Below, piece by piece: positions 1 through 13,500 of a DNA stretch of 64,000 nt. The DNA lies in NCBI GenBank assembly GCA_964019165.1, contig OZ025278.1:1936878-2000877 (forward strand), read 5' to 3'. The stretch is from Mastigias papua (lineage: Eukaryota; Cnidaria; Scyphozoa; Rhizostomeae; Mastigiidae). Within the stretch, counting starts at the first letter, position 1, and the number at the start of each line of letters is the position of its first letter. Both the position numbers and the translations under genes were made by a program. The notes under the pieces were generated by a model that saw only the letters and a program-made list of their open reading frames with translations, did not search any database and was not told the DNA's origin.

Positions 1-999
1 TTGGTTAAGATTAAAGGTGATGTCCAGGAAATCAATTATCTTTTTGTTAGCCTCTATGGTAATACGAAGTCCGTTATTGTTGAAGATGCGACATATGTCC
101 TTCTTGATATTTTCTATAGCCCCAGGTGTGGAGTTAACAACAGCCAATCCGTCGCCCCTGTAAAGCCCAATGTTTATGTTTAGTTGCTGTAGTTGGGAGA
201 GAAGAGAACTTCCTACAAGTTCGCATGTTTCAGCTCCATCGAAGCTACCCATTGTGACGTCAAATGTTGCTGGTCCTTTCTTTTGCCAGTGCTGATTCTT
301 GTGTGTTAGTATTGAGCTCTTAGCGTGGATGATAATGCTTCTTTCCTCAGCTGTAATGCTAACATATCGGGAAGCGAAGTCAAGCGCCCTATTGAGGAGG
401 TCTGGGCTGATGGAAGGGTAGAACTCTTCTATATCAAAACAGATGAAGTGTGAGTGCAGTTTACTCTTAATGTTGTCAAACCAGTTGATTACAGATTTGG
501 TACTTTTCCACTGATTAAAACTGCATTTCTGTACGATGGTAGTATTAATGTGGTCAAGAATCTTTTTGCTTACTTTCCCTATATCAGATTTCATTGGGTT
601 GATTAGTCTGCAAGACGGTGTGTTCTTAAAGTTGGCCTTGTCGTCTTTCAGTGTTATAAAAGCGTCTTTTTCGGCCGTTTTGTCTACTCTGTCAGCGATA
701 TAAAGTTTTTCTGCAATGCCTTTGTTTCTTTCGTGAATGGCGTGAGTTGTTTCAGGTTTGGCTTTCTTGTAGGATTTCGTGATGTTCTTTTCCAGTAGAT
801 CATTGTAAGCTGACGGTTCAAGTTTGTAGAAATTCGTTGTTTTATCGGCTGGAACTATCAGATTGGGTTCTTTTCGGATGAGATCGGTGTCTGTTGCTAA
901 TCTGTTCAGGAAACTATTGTTTACATGTTTAAATTTTACGGATTGGATCATTCTTAATATACTGTCGTTTTCTTCTATTACTTTGTAAAGCTCTACCAT
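1..999 (-). CDS. Penelope-like retroelement reverse transcriptase, partial at window edge
   Basis: Reading the minus strand from an ATG at 999 gives 333 codons with no stop, open at the left edge. The protein has an RT core: motif [11 protein letters not shown] with Asp189 (about position 435), a conserved [18 protein letters not shown] block, and motif C at residues 280-284. I recall this RT type in cnidarians and other invertebrates, where it is followed by a C-terminal GIY-YIG-like domain, as in Penelope-like elements; that part would lie left of the window. Motif C reads LYRGDGLA where the family has YRDD, so a catalytic Asp is Gly (codon 154-156) and this copy is probably inactive. The frame stays open upstream into the (TA)n tract, so the true start is uncertain. 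The RT identity is firm; the Penelope-like family name is from memory. Confidence 0.8.
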   Translation of the reverse strand, partial: MVELYKVIEENDSILRMIQSVKFKHVNNSFLNRLATDTDLIRKEPNLIVPADKTTNFYKLEPSAYNDLLEKNITKSYKKAKPETTHAIHERNKGIAEKLYIADRVDKTAEKDAFITLKDDKANFKNTPSCRLINPMKSDIGKVSKKILDHINTTIVQKCSFNQWKSTKSVINWFDNIKSKLHSHFICFDIEEFYPSISPDLLNRALDFASRYVSITAEERSIIIHAKSSILTHKNQHWQKKGPATFDVTMGSFDGAETCELVGSSLLSQLQQLNINIGLYRGDGLAVVNSTPGAIENIKKDICRIFNNNGLRITIEANKKIIDFLDITFNLNQ

Positions 1000-1043
1000 C
1001 CAGGTATTGAGCACTGTATCACGGAATTCAACGCTACGCTGTA

Positions 1044-1265
<222 letters not shown>

Positions 1266-1300
1266 CAATAGCCTTTCCACTAAAAGTTTTTAAAAATTTG

Positions 1301-1565
<265 letters not shown>

Positions 1566-1586
1566 CGTTTGGTAAGGAGAACAAAC

Positions 1587-1904
1587 CGTCTGTAGCATGA
1601 AATTCATTCGCGAAGCCATAATGGGCAAAATAAGCACTGTCACTGTTGAACTTGAGTAAAACACTATGTGATGATGTGTAGTATCCACCACTATATGTAC
1701 TCTGAATTAACCGCCCATTTGACGGATCTCTTTCAAGCAATTCCAGAAAACCTCCATAATAACTGTTCATACTGGGCATTAAATAAATCCTTTCACCTCT
1801 CTGGACAGTGATGTTGTAAGTGCACATTGTGTTGTTAGGGTAGTTGCTTGGATACAACGGAGAATATATGGTACCATTGGACGAATTGTAAAATCTATTG
1901 CATC
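1587..1904 (-). CDS. CUB-domain exon (third CUB of a secreted protein)
   Basis: A 318-bp, 106-codon exon in phase 1-1. The acceptor is a T-rich tract ending in TAG at 1905-1907; the donor is G|GTTTGT at 1581-1586, chosen because it keeps the phase of the other CUB exons. The peptide starts [15 protein letters not shown] and contains [15 protein letters not shown], a CUB fold pattern. It keeps the first cysteine pair but lacks the second pair that the exon at 4516-4884 has. CUB domains are extracellular beta-sandwich modules that bind protein or carbohydrate ligands. No exon after it is recognised before the left edge. The donor is the least certain boundary. Confidence 0.75.
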
Positions 1905-3418
1905 CTACAAACAAAAACACAAGAACTCAACTCCACGAGCTGCAAAACTTTTACATAGCATCAAACAAAAACAAATTACGTAAAACCGGCTATTGTATAT
2001 TATATTATCCCCAAATCACATAGCTCGATACAACGTGAGCATTGCTTATGAACTGTGATATACAAACTGCACGAATTTCCATATAAAGTAGCAAAGGGGT
2101 ATGTATACTGTATTTCATCTAAAAGTGCCCAGCATCAAATACCGGCCACACTATAATTCTCTCAAACATTTAAGCAAAAACTCTGAAATACACGTCGCCT
2201 TCCAATATACACCACAACATAAAAAGTGGCGATTGTTGGACAAAAAGGGAAATACAATCAAAATACAGTTTCAAAATCTATTCTTTTAATCTTCATTAAT
2301 ATATTAAAGAGAGCATTTGTAAATATATTCATTTTTGAATTGTACATGCTAATTTAAAACGAATTACTTATGTTCTATTTTCATAATTACGTCATGAAGA
2401 ATAATTATTACCAGAGACATTTTTTGTGTAGCTGCAATATACTTTTCATTTGCGTTTCCTAGTGAAAATTATATTGGCCTTACTTTGATATCGTTACTTT
2501 TACTAGTTACAACGAAATGTTCGGCTTTACCACACCCCTCTCTTATACGACCCCTCTAATAAACGCCACAAAAACCCTCTTAAAATTTAGTAAACACCGT
2601 GGTGTTTTTCAAAGGAGCTACGGTTATATAAACATTGGTATGGTGTTCGGAACGCTCGTCAGACCACACCCACAGCAGATGATTACCCACAGTCTTTCAA
2701 AGCTATGTAGCCCAAACTTCATGGCAACTGTCTTAATTAACCCTCCAATGGAGTCAATCTTAATTAACTATTATTTGCTAATTTTTTTACTTAAATGTGA
2801 ATGGGAAAATTCTTCATACAAGTTCTTTCTCTTAAGGTATAAGTTAACGTCAATTTTATCAGCCTCTTGCGGCTTTCAGCCACCCGAACCTAGCTCTTAT
2901 CCTAGCGCAGTTTGGTCACCTATGGTTCAGTAACCTAAGATTCCAATACATCTCCATACACTAAATCCTCAGGGAGGAAGGACTCCAAAGATCGCCCATA
3001 ACTCGAACTTTACAGGCGAGAGGGGTTTCTGCAGCGCCGAAGTAAAGTCGAAATCCACCAAATGCGCTCCCCTCTCCCCGAGCTTGTTCTTGAACACAGT
3101 CTTGTATACAAAGGGTAATAACCCAACATATCAGATGATGAAACTTCAATAAATATGAATTCAAGCAATACGTTCTCTTTTCTAACAACATTACATCTCA
3201 AAACTCCAAGATGAAAGATTAAAACTCAAAATAATATCATGACATCAATTGGGAAACACAGTTTAATAATTAGTTTAAATGTTCAGAACAAGAACAGATC
3301 AATAAATAATATCATAACTATTCAAATATATATCATCGAAAATCTTGACCCAAACAAAGTAGCTTTTTGTAGCCTAGCATTACCCCTGTCTTCCTTTTCA
3401 ATAATTTTAACATCTTAC
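1905..3418 (-). other. Intron of the CUB gene
   Basis: AT-rich sequence between two phase-1 CUB exons on the minus strand. Short open frames here (for example around 2517-2933 plus) show no domain or codon pattern I recognise. No mobile element borders were seen. Confidence 0.6.
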
Positions 3419-3778
3419 CATGAGTCCCAGAGGCATAAAACACGATAAATCCATGGTCTGCTGGTAGTGAAGATATATCAGCTTTGGTGATATATGTCAA
3501 AAAAACCACATTTGATACAGACAAAAACTCAGCTGAGTTTCTACCACATCGTCTCTCTGTTGGGACTCCATTTGAGTTTGCACCATCGTATATTGATAAC
3601 GACGTCACAGAGCAACTGGTGTCTGGATAGAAATTGATGTATGAAACTGCGAGATAGATCCTCAAGCCAGCAGGTGCCTCTATGCGATATGTATACGTTT
3701 GGGATATGTTGAGTTGTTTGTTCATGTAATTTGGTGAGTAAATCAGACCTTCCGTCTTCTTAAAAACCAAATTGAGTC
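3419..3778 (-). CDS. CUB-domain exon (second CUB of a secreted protein)
   Basis: A 360-bp, 120-codon exon, phase 1-1. Acceptor CAG at 3779-3781, donor G|GTAAGA at 3413-3418. The peptide contains TEGLIYSPNYMNK, APAGLRIYLAV, LSIYDGANSNG and ERRCG, a typical CUB. Both cysteines of the first CUB disulfide are replaced (Leu at the start, Thr before YRIEAP), while the later pair (TSC and RRC) is kept. This is complementary to the exon at 1587-1904, which keeps the first pair and lacks the second. The ATG upstream at 3821 is intronic and not the protein start. Confidence 0.82.
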
Positions 3779-4515
3779 CTGAAGACATGATTAACCAGAA
3801 TAAACAGAGGCTTAAAATCACTTGTCGACTAGTAGCAGTTCAACAAATAACAAACTACTTTTGCCATAAGCTGAAGATAGCCATAAGAATTGCTGCAGCC
3901 TAAGCAATAATTCAAAACTGTTTAAGTTATAAATGAAAACTTCCCGATTTATGGAAAGATTACAAGATTCAGACAACAAAGAGAAGGGGTCATAAAAGAC
4001 TTTAAGATCATTATCGATAAAGTGAAAAGAAATGATTACACCAAAGAATGATGCCAGCTTCTTATTCGACTAGCTCAACAGGATTTTTGAGTTGTAAGAA
4101 ATGTTGATAAGCACTGCTGACAATATCTGTAGCACTGGTAACAACAAGAGGTATATGATGGGCATATTTAGCTCTTCGCTCTTGGTCTCATTCCTTATCA
4201 TCTTCTAAGTGCTTTTGAAACAAAATTAACATGTCACTTGCAAATACTTGTCAACTACCTTACTATGAGTTACCATTAATTATTTTCTTGCATTCCCTGT
4301 CACTAGATTGAAGGTGAGATTGGGCTATAGTAATGTCCTATGGGCTGTCACCACAAATCCCCTAGATCCTCTACAGATATTGCTCTGGAACCCAGACTGG
4401 ATTTTACCAATAGATAATATCCAATGCCAATTGAAGGTGCTCTTCTACAAACTTAAAATGCAAAAAATTTAAAGATTTATTCAACATTTCTCGAATTCTC
4501 AAATTTGGTCTTTAC
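3779..4515 (-). other. Intron of the CUB gene
   Basis: About 0.7 kb between the second and first CUB exons. I see no coding signal or repeat in it. Confidence 0.6.
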
Positions 4516-4884
4516 CTAACGTAAATCTGTATCGCAACTTGAATCTAAAAGATGTATATCCGTACGAGCTATTGTATACCAATAACAATGAATTTCCTTT
4601 AGACAGATACAATTTGTGACATGTAGATCTTGAGCCGCAATATTTCTCAGCTGGAGTGCTTAAAGTCAGGTCAGGACTATCACCTTCAAATATACTAAGA
4701 TTGCCAGAGTAGCAGCTATAGTCAGGTAGAAGAAGAGGATGAGAATGAAAATTTAACTGAATTCTTCTTCCAACAGGTGCCTTGATTTTATATTTGCAAA
4801 CTGTTTTGGTATGCGAAGAAGAGGGCGATGGGAAATTTGGTGATTGTATTTCTCCAATAGATGCTGTCAGATTTTGATCACAGC
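4516..4884 (-). CDS. CUB-domain exon (first CUB of a secreted protein)
   Basis: A 369-bp, 123-codon exon, phase 1-1. The acceptor is a clear polypyrimidine tract ending in CAG (4885-4887); the donor is G|GTAAAG (4510-4515). The peptide begins CDQNLTASIGEIQSPNFPSP and contains VCKYKIKAPVGRRIQL, LSIFEGDSP and EKYCG, a full four-cysteine CUB. Its phase fits the signal-peptide exon at 7494-7563, so it probably follows the signal peptide directly. Identical phase for all CUB exons means they can be skipped or duplicated without frameshift, as usual for extracellular modules. Confidence 0.88.
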
Positions 4885-5368
4885 CTGAAACAAATAGAAA
4901 AGCCATCAACATGATAATGACGAGTCATTTCTGAAATTGCTATATCAAACATTCAAACTTTGAAAAGTGCATTAAGGTCATTTTATTTCCATCTTGTCAT
5001 TTCGCCAACTTAAATGCATATCTAAGGTATACAACATGCAATAACAAATTTGATACTTGTATGAATTGTGCGATAACTACATTAATCACAAAATCTTCCA
5101 CATCATTTTTATTAATCTTGGCTGGTTTAGTATTACATATAGGACAGCCAAACAAACTGCTATTCCTACATGCTCTAATCAACTTTGACAAACAAATTTG
5201 TACAGACCCTATTGTAGAAATAGGATACATTTCCTTCCAATCATTATAGACAATATTAAGCAATTGCCGGCTACCACCCTCCGCTTTCTTCAGTACGGTC
5301 TTATTCCTGATATCTAGTAAGTATGTAATTTCCAGCTTGTAATTATATTAATTTCCAGTCAGTAATTA

Positions 5369-6055
5369 GGGGTCAGCTATTTATAACTCTGGGTAATGGG
5401 GTGGGTTAGAATCTACAAAGTGGTCAAAAAGTTTTATACCCCTTCAATTTTTGTCCATAAGTTTTCATACCCCAGTGAGAACTAAGAAATAAGTTTCACA
5501 CCCCACTTGCTATTTGCCCTGTAAGAATTTCAGGGTAGATTTCTTCATTGCAAGTTTTAAAGTCACAATTGCCACTATCATCTACTTGAAAGATCACATA
5601 TAGAAAATGTGTTCTGCAAAATTACTTGCTGGGAAATATTTGATGGAAAACCTTTGTACACAATATTGTAAATATCATTCTCTGTGAGATTTCTCTGCAT
5701 AAGGCATACATAAGCTTTCATGAATAAGTTGATTTATGCTTGAAACTTCATTTGAACAAACAGCTGTAATGAATGCTAATAATAGCACACAATAACACAG
5801 TATACCATAGAAAACTTAACTCAGAGAAAAATTGCTATTGGAAAAACTCAGACAACTAGATACGTATAAATACAGTGATCAATAGACTTCTGCAATTCAT
5901 TGAGTCAATTTTCTATAGCTTTTGTCCCTAAAGGATTTCATATTCCTCAAAAGTCCTCCACAAAGTCAATACCGCCCAACTGTCTTTGGAAAAGTTTTCA
6001 TACCCTACCTAATTCTAGCCTGCCCCGGTACCCAGAGTTATAAATGACTGATCCC
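5369..6055. mobile_element. Harbinger-type MITE, 687 bp
   Basis: Imperfect terminal inverted repeats: the left end starts GGGGTCAGCTATTTATAAC and the right end, reverse-complemented, starts GGGATCAGTCATTTATAAC. Both continue through CTCTGGGTA, and weaker similarity extends past 60 bp. The element is flanked by TTA at 5366-5368 and TTA at 6056-6058, the 3-bp duplication typical of PIF/Harbinger transposition. No transposase is encoded, so it is a non-autonomous element in an intron. Confidence 0.75.
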
Positions 6056-6879
6056 TTATATTTCTACATAGATATTTTTTATCTACGAAAAGATAGATGC
6101 TTCTAGTTTATTGAAGAAATTGAGTGCAAAGGAACCTGAAAATGGTTTCATTTACCACAGCTACTTGACCAAATTCATAAAAATGTAATCTTCATGTTGC
6201 ATATGACGTAAGTAATAGGTACCTAATGGTAATATCGGGTGATAAGTAGATAAGGGGGCATAAATAACATGGCTAAAGCGGGACTGCAAAAGCTCATAGT
6301 AATCCTTTCAAATTACTGGATGTCCTGTAATGTGTTGCAATTTGCAAGGAGGATGTTTTTATTTAAGAATTGTGCAAACTCAAATGAGGTTCAAGATAAA
6401 CCAAATATCTACAAAGGGTGTGTTTAACAAGGTCCAGGGATGTTTGCGAAACTCCAAGACTATTTAGCTTCCTGTCACCCAAGAGCAAGCAGTAATTCAA
6501 GATGAATCTTGCAGGTATTTATATAGAGAAATCAAAAACAGTGTAATGTGGAAGTGATAAATGTGAATGACAATTAATGGTAGTTTTAAGGGGGGCCAGA
6601 AGGCAATTATCTCCCTTGGCGCAGAGTCGATATTTTGGCAGATAGTGGAACAGTTCTAGAAACCACAACATGGAAATCATTTTTACAAAATTTACTATCG
6701 ATTACTCCCTCTGCAGATTTGTGAAAGTTCGCCACTGATGTCCATACCATAAAAACCCTAGTTTTCTGAGTATCTTGGTTAATGCGTGACATTATCTGTG
6801 CTCTGTGGTCGTCATAAAAAAATATTTGCTATTCATTGCATCATACCTCCGTTGAGTATGCAATGGTAAACAATTTTTG

Positions 6880-6957
6880 CAGTGACAAAATTGTGCTGTA
6901 CAGTGACAAAATTGTGCTGTACAGTGACAAAATTGTGCTGTACAGTGACAAATGGTA
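6880..6957. repeat. 21-bp minisatellite, about 3.5 copies
   Basis: The unit starts CAGTGACAAAATTGTGCTG and recurs at 6880, 6901, 6922 and 6943 with almost no divergence. The Cys-His repeat peptide on the minus strand here is an artefact of the repeat. Confidence 0.9.
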
Positions 6958-7061
6958 AACGCGGCTAGTGACAAAAATAAAACCAATTGTCCCTTCAATA
7001 CTGTATTCACATGACCTTTAGCGTGACAAGTTGACTTTGATCGAGATATCAATTATGGTAT

Positions 7062-7375
7062 CAAAAAATCACTAATCAATGTTCAATCAATAACAATCAC
7101 TGACCAATGTTCAATTAATAGGAATCAATAATCAATGCCCAATCAACAACAATCACTTATCAATGCTAAATCAATAACAATCGCTAAACAATGTCCAATC
7201 AATAACAATCACCAATCAATGTTCAATCAATGACAATCACTAATCAATGTTCAATCAATAACAGCCACTTATCAATGTCCAATCAATGACAATCATTAAT
7301 CAATGTCCAATCAATTACAGTCACTAATCAATGTCCAATCAATGACAATCACTCATCAATAGTCACTCAATTCAC
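7062..7375. repeat. 28-bp minisatellite, about 11 diverged copies
   Basis: The core AATCAATGTCCAATCAAT plus AACAATCACT repeats with about 28-bp spacing and many substitutions between units. It has no coding meaning and lies in the same intron, about 120 bp from the signal-peptide exon. Confidence 0.85.
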
Positions 7376-7493
7376 TTTGTAGAAAACTGGTGTCGCTAGC
7401 AACAACAGCGAATATTCAATTGATACGCCCCGTTTCCGATGAAATTTGGAGTGATCAATTTCGCATTTAATTAGGTATATTACGTATACATAC

Positions 7494-7563
7494 CAAGGCT
7501 ACTGGCCACAAAAGATCCAACAAGGAAAAGTCTTGTAACAAGAGCAAGCATCATTTTCAAAAC
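7494..7563 (-). CDS. First coding exon of the CUB gene (signal peptide)
   Basis: Tandem ATG codons at 7552-7554 and 7549-7551 open a frame MMLALVTRLFLVGSFVASSL, a textbook signal peptide with a hydrophobic core and small residues at the end. The exon ends in phase 1 at G|GTATGT (donor 7488-7493), matching the phase of the CUB exon at 4516-4884. Just upstream, CCTTATCCCTAG ending at 7564 looks like a splice acceptor, so a non-coding 5' exon probably exists further right. Coding part is 7494-7554. The product would be a secreted protein with several CUB domains and no other visible domain. Confidence 0.75.
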
Positions 7564-10500
7564 CTAGGGATAAGGAAAATTTATACAAATTTTCATATTT
7601 CTTACAACATTACATAAAGTCAGACACTGGTCGAACAAGGTGAATGAATATTATTACCCTCTAAAAATCTATCATGGCCAAACTATGTAGAGATATTTTC
7701 TTCTTAACTTTCTAAATAACCATCAGTAACGAGCTATATCGTTGTCACCATGGCTTGTTATGATTAAACAAACCAAACCAGAAACGAAATAAGCTTTCAA
7801 CAAATTGCCAGTGTGTCCAACAAGCACCTTATCTACTCGGCCATAAGCCGCGATTTATAGTAATTAATTCTGGCACTTTTTGGTGCAGTGGTGTAGTCAA
7901 GGTTGGCTTTTAAACTTCAAGTGATAGACTATGCGACTATGCCTCAACAAGTTTTGCGTTCATCGTTTCAACCAGGCATATAATGTACCATACAGATCGA
8001 TTAACAATCCATTGTAAAGAGTAAAGACTGTTTTGTGAAAAGTTAGAAGAATCTAATAAGATAGAAGCATAGAAACAGTGATAGGCATTGAAATATAAAT
8101 TTATATCAATAGAAAAGAAGATGCTCCAAGAAGACATCTATTGCTCGTGTCTAATGAAATGGTGCCAAAAGCCGGGGGAGATCTTAATGTTGACAGAACA
8201 CCATTCAACAAAACTGGACAAACGTAGATCGAATAAGTTCGAAGTCGCTTCGTTTCCACTGAAAGGATCGCTCTCAATAGTGTGTGAACCAGTTCAAGCT
8301 CCATGCTTGATGCTAAAAAGAGTTCAGTGTTGAAGATGGATACATACTTTTGGGAAATAGACTAATAGTGCCGCAAGGAAGGGACAAATAAATGATACAC
8401 AGTAAGGGTGTTCAAGCATGAAAGCTCTTGCACACAGTGGGAAACCAAGTAGGGAGTGAGGTGGTGTCACAACTCTGATCATGTGCAGGAACCGTAGGTA
8501 ATTTTTGGCTTGTAGGTAAAAGTTGGTATGAAGATCAAGGCTTGTCGATGAGAATGTTAAATTTTTCAGACTCGTCGGTTAATTTTGCTTGCACCATCAC
8601 CCCACGTAAACAAACACTCAAAAAGCCTTACAGCACGCTTCCGCCTGCAAGTAGCCATGTCTCGTGGTCAGCAATGCACAAAAATATCGAAAACATGTCA
8701 AAAATTGCACTTTATGTCAGTTGCATAGTACCAATGCAAGAGCAGACAGACAGTCTAGACAGCAAAGATCCAAAGTTAGCATTGATTATGTAAGGCCAGA
8801 CGTGGAGGAGAACTTTTGGCAGGTATAAATGCATACTCAAAATGATTCGAGGTATATCTCACAACTGAGAAATTGCAAAAAAACTTCTCCAATTGATGAT
8901 TTTCCATAATTTATTGCTAGCAACAACTGGCCTAATCTTGCTAATACATTCAAAAAAAGCTGCAAGGTAAGTAGAGTGCATCATACTAAATTCATAGCTG
9001 CCCTTACACCCTGGGTGTTAGGGGTGTCATACTCACTGGAAAACAGGTTCAGTTGGCAAATCCTTAAAAAGTGCTATGTCACTAGGCAAGATCCTCTTGT
9101 GGTTCATACAGGTGTCTACAACTTAGACTCTAGTCTGCAAACCAAACTGGCGCCCAAAGTATCTTGGGGACAGTCTTAAATGCACCCTACCAACCAGAAT
9201 TATTTGGTTAAGTGGAAAGGATCTTATAAAATTTCAGGAAAAGATTGGAGAAGATGACTGGTGGAAGGTTGAAAAACAGATTGTCAAGATTTTTGCTGCA
9301 GTACAGAGTGACTCCTTACTTAACTGAAAGAGTACTTAGTACTTCCTATACACCTTATACTGAGTTGTCATCTCTTTATCACCTTAGATGAATTACAACC
9401 AATACTGGAAAATTATGTCTCTAGCAGGCTTCAACTACATCCAACAAAGCTTTATCCACAACCTTGTCTAGCCATAAGATGACCACACTCAGGCTCTTTC
9501 CTGGGATCAAGTCTATCTAACTTGTCACTATCTCTCCCCCCCCCCTTATATCCCAATAGAATGTTCTACTATTCAAAACCTATCCCTTTTGCAATAGTTA
9601 AGAGTAGATCAACAGGACAACTGATGAACATATATTCCTTTATTTTTGCAATTCAATCACTTCCAAATAAAAGCTAAGGGTGCCTGGAGATCAAATTTCA
9701 TTCAAAAAAGATTCCAATTATTCAGAGGAAGCCTTTCAGTTCGGACACGTGTCCAAACCATTTGCTAGTAAATCAACCTTTTCACTTCTGAAAGAGGAGA
9801 ACCTATCTTATCAAATGCTCAAATATGAAGTGGAAACTGAGAAGCAGCTCTACTCTTAAATGAAACTTTCTTATAGGAGAGAAAACTGCAATCACACTAA
9901 TTGTTCTCCTGGATAGAGAATCTACACAGAAAAGCATTATCAGAGGATCAGTTCAGTCTCTGAACAACCAATTAGCAAGTTACCTTCCTTTCAGAGAGCT
10001 AGGGATAACCTGATGTCTTGACCTCTTTAAGAGGGCAGCATCAGGTTTACTGACTGTGATGATGCTATCCCCTTCAGGTGAATAAAAGCAGTCTCCACTT
10101 CTGAAACAATAATCAAGGCAGATAATGAGGTGTTAACTTTTCAGTAAATTACTCCAGACTTCAGTTAGAGAGTAGGTTATGCATTGCAAAGCATACTTAT
10201 TACAAATAAGTTTGATATAGCTTTCATCAAAAGCAACTGAATTCTAAAGTATAGGAGCATTAGCCTTCAACAGGAAATCAAAAGGTATTGAAGCATAAAA
10301 AATGCATATGCTCCCCGAGCACTCTTTTACTAACTACTATGGAAAAATCACAATTAACAACCAACATAGACAATGAAGACCTTTTATCCTTTCAGAATCC
10401 AGTAGAATATAAGAATAAATTGATAGATGAAGTACACTTGAAAGTGCAAGATTGTATGAAAATTATGAAAACTGATGATCTTCTGGGTTCAATTTTTCTT

Positions 10501-13500
10501 TGGGAACAACTGCCAGCCTTGTCACAACTACCTCTTCAAACAAGCTAGTAGCAACTAACAATCTGAAATGCATCAAACAGGCTGACAATGAACCCAGTAT
10601 TATATTGCTCTTGAGTCAATTAAATTGATTAATTATATTGATAGAAATGAAATAAAAAACTTTTGCAAAAAATTAGAAATTTCATAGATTAGCTTAATAT
10701 AAGAAGTCTCTACAGATCCTCATTTCTATAAACAAAATTGGTATAGGCTTCCCTTGATAGTGAGTGTGGCTGAGAGTAAGGGCTAGCAAGTTATCTAAAA
10801 AGCAACATAGTAATCTTTAACACTATCTATCAATTTATATATCTTAATATATATCATAAACACATACTAATCTGATGCCCTACTTTCAATAACTTGATAT
10901 ATATGCCTTATCTATAGATCAAAGATGGACAATAGGGGATTAAGGGGGGCAATCACCCCCAATTAGTTCAAGGAGCAATGGAATTTGGGACATTATCCCA
11001 ATAAACATCCAAGTGTGCACCACTACTACTAATCCAGATTTTTCCAGGCCCAACAGTTTCAACTTACAATTCCACATAATGGGTCAGATCTACACTTATT
11101 TTAGGATCCAACAGAGGGGGCACACACACACCATCCCACAAATGATCAAACAAGGAGATTTTTGTAGATTTATTGTGTCAACTCAGTTTTCATTTTCTGA
11201 GGCATTAAAAACCCTTTTATCCATCAAGCTACGCCTCTTTCACCGAGTAGGTCACGTCCTTTTATCAAACATGTCTGCACCACCCCCTCTCCCTCCCCCA
11301 AAGAGCAACAATCAAGCTCCATCCTTAATGGCTAACGAAAAAGAGGTATCACAAGTCACGTGAAGTTCGCACAAAATTCTAATAAGAACAACAAATGGGA
11401 GAGTTTATGGACAATTGCAGATAGCAATTTACCCATGCCATTGGGAGGCAAATATTCAATTGCAACCGTGAACTCTGGATTCCATTTCCAATGACAAAGC
11501 GTATTACCACAAAATAGCATTGACTGCGAAAGAATCTTAACACATACCTCAGAACCATACGATTTCCAGATCCCTGCTATTCACAATGAAGTATACAGAA
11601 ATACAGCATGCACCAATTGAAACATGCCAAATTTCTATTGTACCGCCCCTCAAGGAGGAAATAACAAAGTCCTTCCCCAGGTAAGCATGAAATACCTGGC
11701 AAATACTGTGGAACTCGAAACATCCTCGACTGAGCCAAGATGCCTCAGATATGTCAAACAAAGGGTGGAAGCGGCAGAGAGAGACAGCCATGGTAAACAC
11801 CAGATTCAGAGGCACAGGCCTACTCACATTCCGTGTAGAGCACTGACCAGTGGTGTAGAAACAGTATGAGGTCAGTGCATGCGATAAGACACAACAGCAT
11901 TTTTTAATTTTGAATACTGAGTCCGAGGCTCGCGCCAAAACTGTAATGTAGATACGAGTTTGTGATTGGTGGAAATAGCACAAGTGTTCAAAATAGTCCC
12001 CGCCAAAAGTGAAGTATAAAAGAAATCTATTGAGTATAAAGACAAGTAAACAGCAGAACTACTCTGCTGACCGGAACAGACGTCCAGCCTGACTACTTAC
12101 TTTTTTCAAAAAATGCATACCAGCACATTCTTTTGCAGCCCCCAATTATTACTTTTAAAGCCAAGGGGATATTTTCCCAACCAGAATCTGAATTGTCCGG
12201 CGAAAGGAGCTCATGGTGTATGTTTTCTGTGTTAAAAAAACGTGTGCATGAAATGAGTAATTGCTACAAGAAGCACTGAAAACGCAGCTAATAGCTGTGC
12301 TGATGATCATGACTTTATTTATGAGGACGATAGACACATTTTCAGTAAGTCAGAAAGTATGTAATAAACGTAATAAGTTCTTTTTCAAAAAGCTAAAGGC
12401 CTTCTCTCCACCTGCATCTATAACAACCATCTGTAACAGCCCACCCCATAGATATTAACCTTGAACCTTTTCCACCCCCTCGCTTATTGCAACTACCCCC
12501 TCCCTCCGCTTATTTAATTTCAGATTCTTTTCCAACCCTGCCCCCCCTGTTCCCACCCCTTTCTATTCCAGGCTGGAGAGTGTATATCTATTGAGTTTGA
12601 AAGCTTGAACCATAGAAACTCCAATATAGTCCTGTCATAACGTGGCTTTTTCTCCAGTTACTCCCGTAACTCAGTCTTTGGATTCACTGCTAAATCAGGC
12701 ACGAGCGGCACAGAATACACAAAGCTTTAGTTGTATGATTATATTTGAACAACATAAACTATTTACAAGACAACGAATCTCCTGTGAGACCCGGAATTAT
12801 CGCGTAGCTGGTCGCGTGGCAATAACCGAAGAGTAAATGAAAAGTTAGAGAATATATTAGAAACTACACGGAAATACGAATTAAATCTAGCCAATCAAAT
12901 ATCTAAGAATCTGAATCTATGTAAACACTATGTGATAAACAGGAAAGGTGTGTGTGAGAAAATATACAGAATATCATTAGTCAGAATACAGTCAAAGCCT
13001 AAAAGTAGATGTAAAATGAGTGAAAGAGAGGTAACTATGTAAATGAACTTGAAAGAGAGACTAAACTCAATCCACGGGGAAATATGATTCATTAGTGAAC
13101 AGAGCAAGAATGTTATGACGTATTAAACATGAAAGATGAATTAGCAGGAAAAAAGTGGTATCGTGACAGTCCTACTTCTGTTCTTTACTGTCGAGTAAAG
13201 TACTGGAATGGCATTCCTGGGGGATCTCAAATGGCCCAGGATACCACCACCTGCTAATAGCTTTAAACCAAAACTGAAAAAATCCTGTTCATAGTTGCCA
13301 ACTTATCGAAATGAGGATGCGGGAGGTTTTTGAACCTGGTCAAATGAAGCGACAATTTTTAGAGTCACTATAGATAGCTAAAGGGTATTCCCCTGATGCT
13401 ATTTCTATAAAGCTTTTACTTCGGCATATACTTCTTGGAGCGTTATATTGTGAAGTAAGTTGATCTAATGTGACCATACAGAAGATCTACTTTCCATTTT

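Larger units (their letters stand above)
4885..7493 (-). other. First coding intron of the CUB gene, with MITE and minisatellites
   Basis: About 2.6 kb separating the signal-peptide exon from the first CUB exon. It contains the Harbinger-type MITE at 5369-6055 and the tandem repeats at 6880-6957 and 7062-7375, listed separately. A minus-strand frame at 4997-5263 with a CPIC motif was not recognised. Confidence 0.6.

Noticed and set aside
3333..4912. ATG codons at 3821 and 4912 as starts of separate small CUB proteins
   Set aside because: They lie upstream of good splice acceptors with matching phase, so the frames simply read through intron sequence.
4997..5263. Minus-strand frame with CPIC and NKNDVEDFVINVV
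   Set aside because: No family recognised, no splice signals matching the CUB gene phase; left as intronic.
6792..7052. Cys-His repeat peptide
   Set aside because: It is the translation of a 21-bp minisatellite.
13140..13300. Possible LINE C-terminus on the plus strand (RVKYWNGIPGGSQ)
   Set aside because: Very short and decayed, with no tail repeat; not enough to call.
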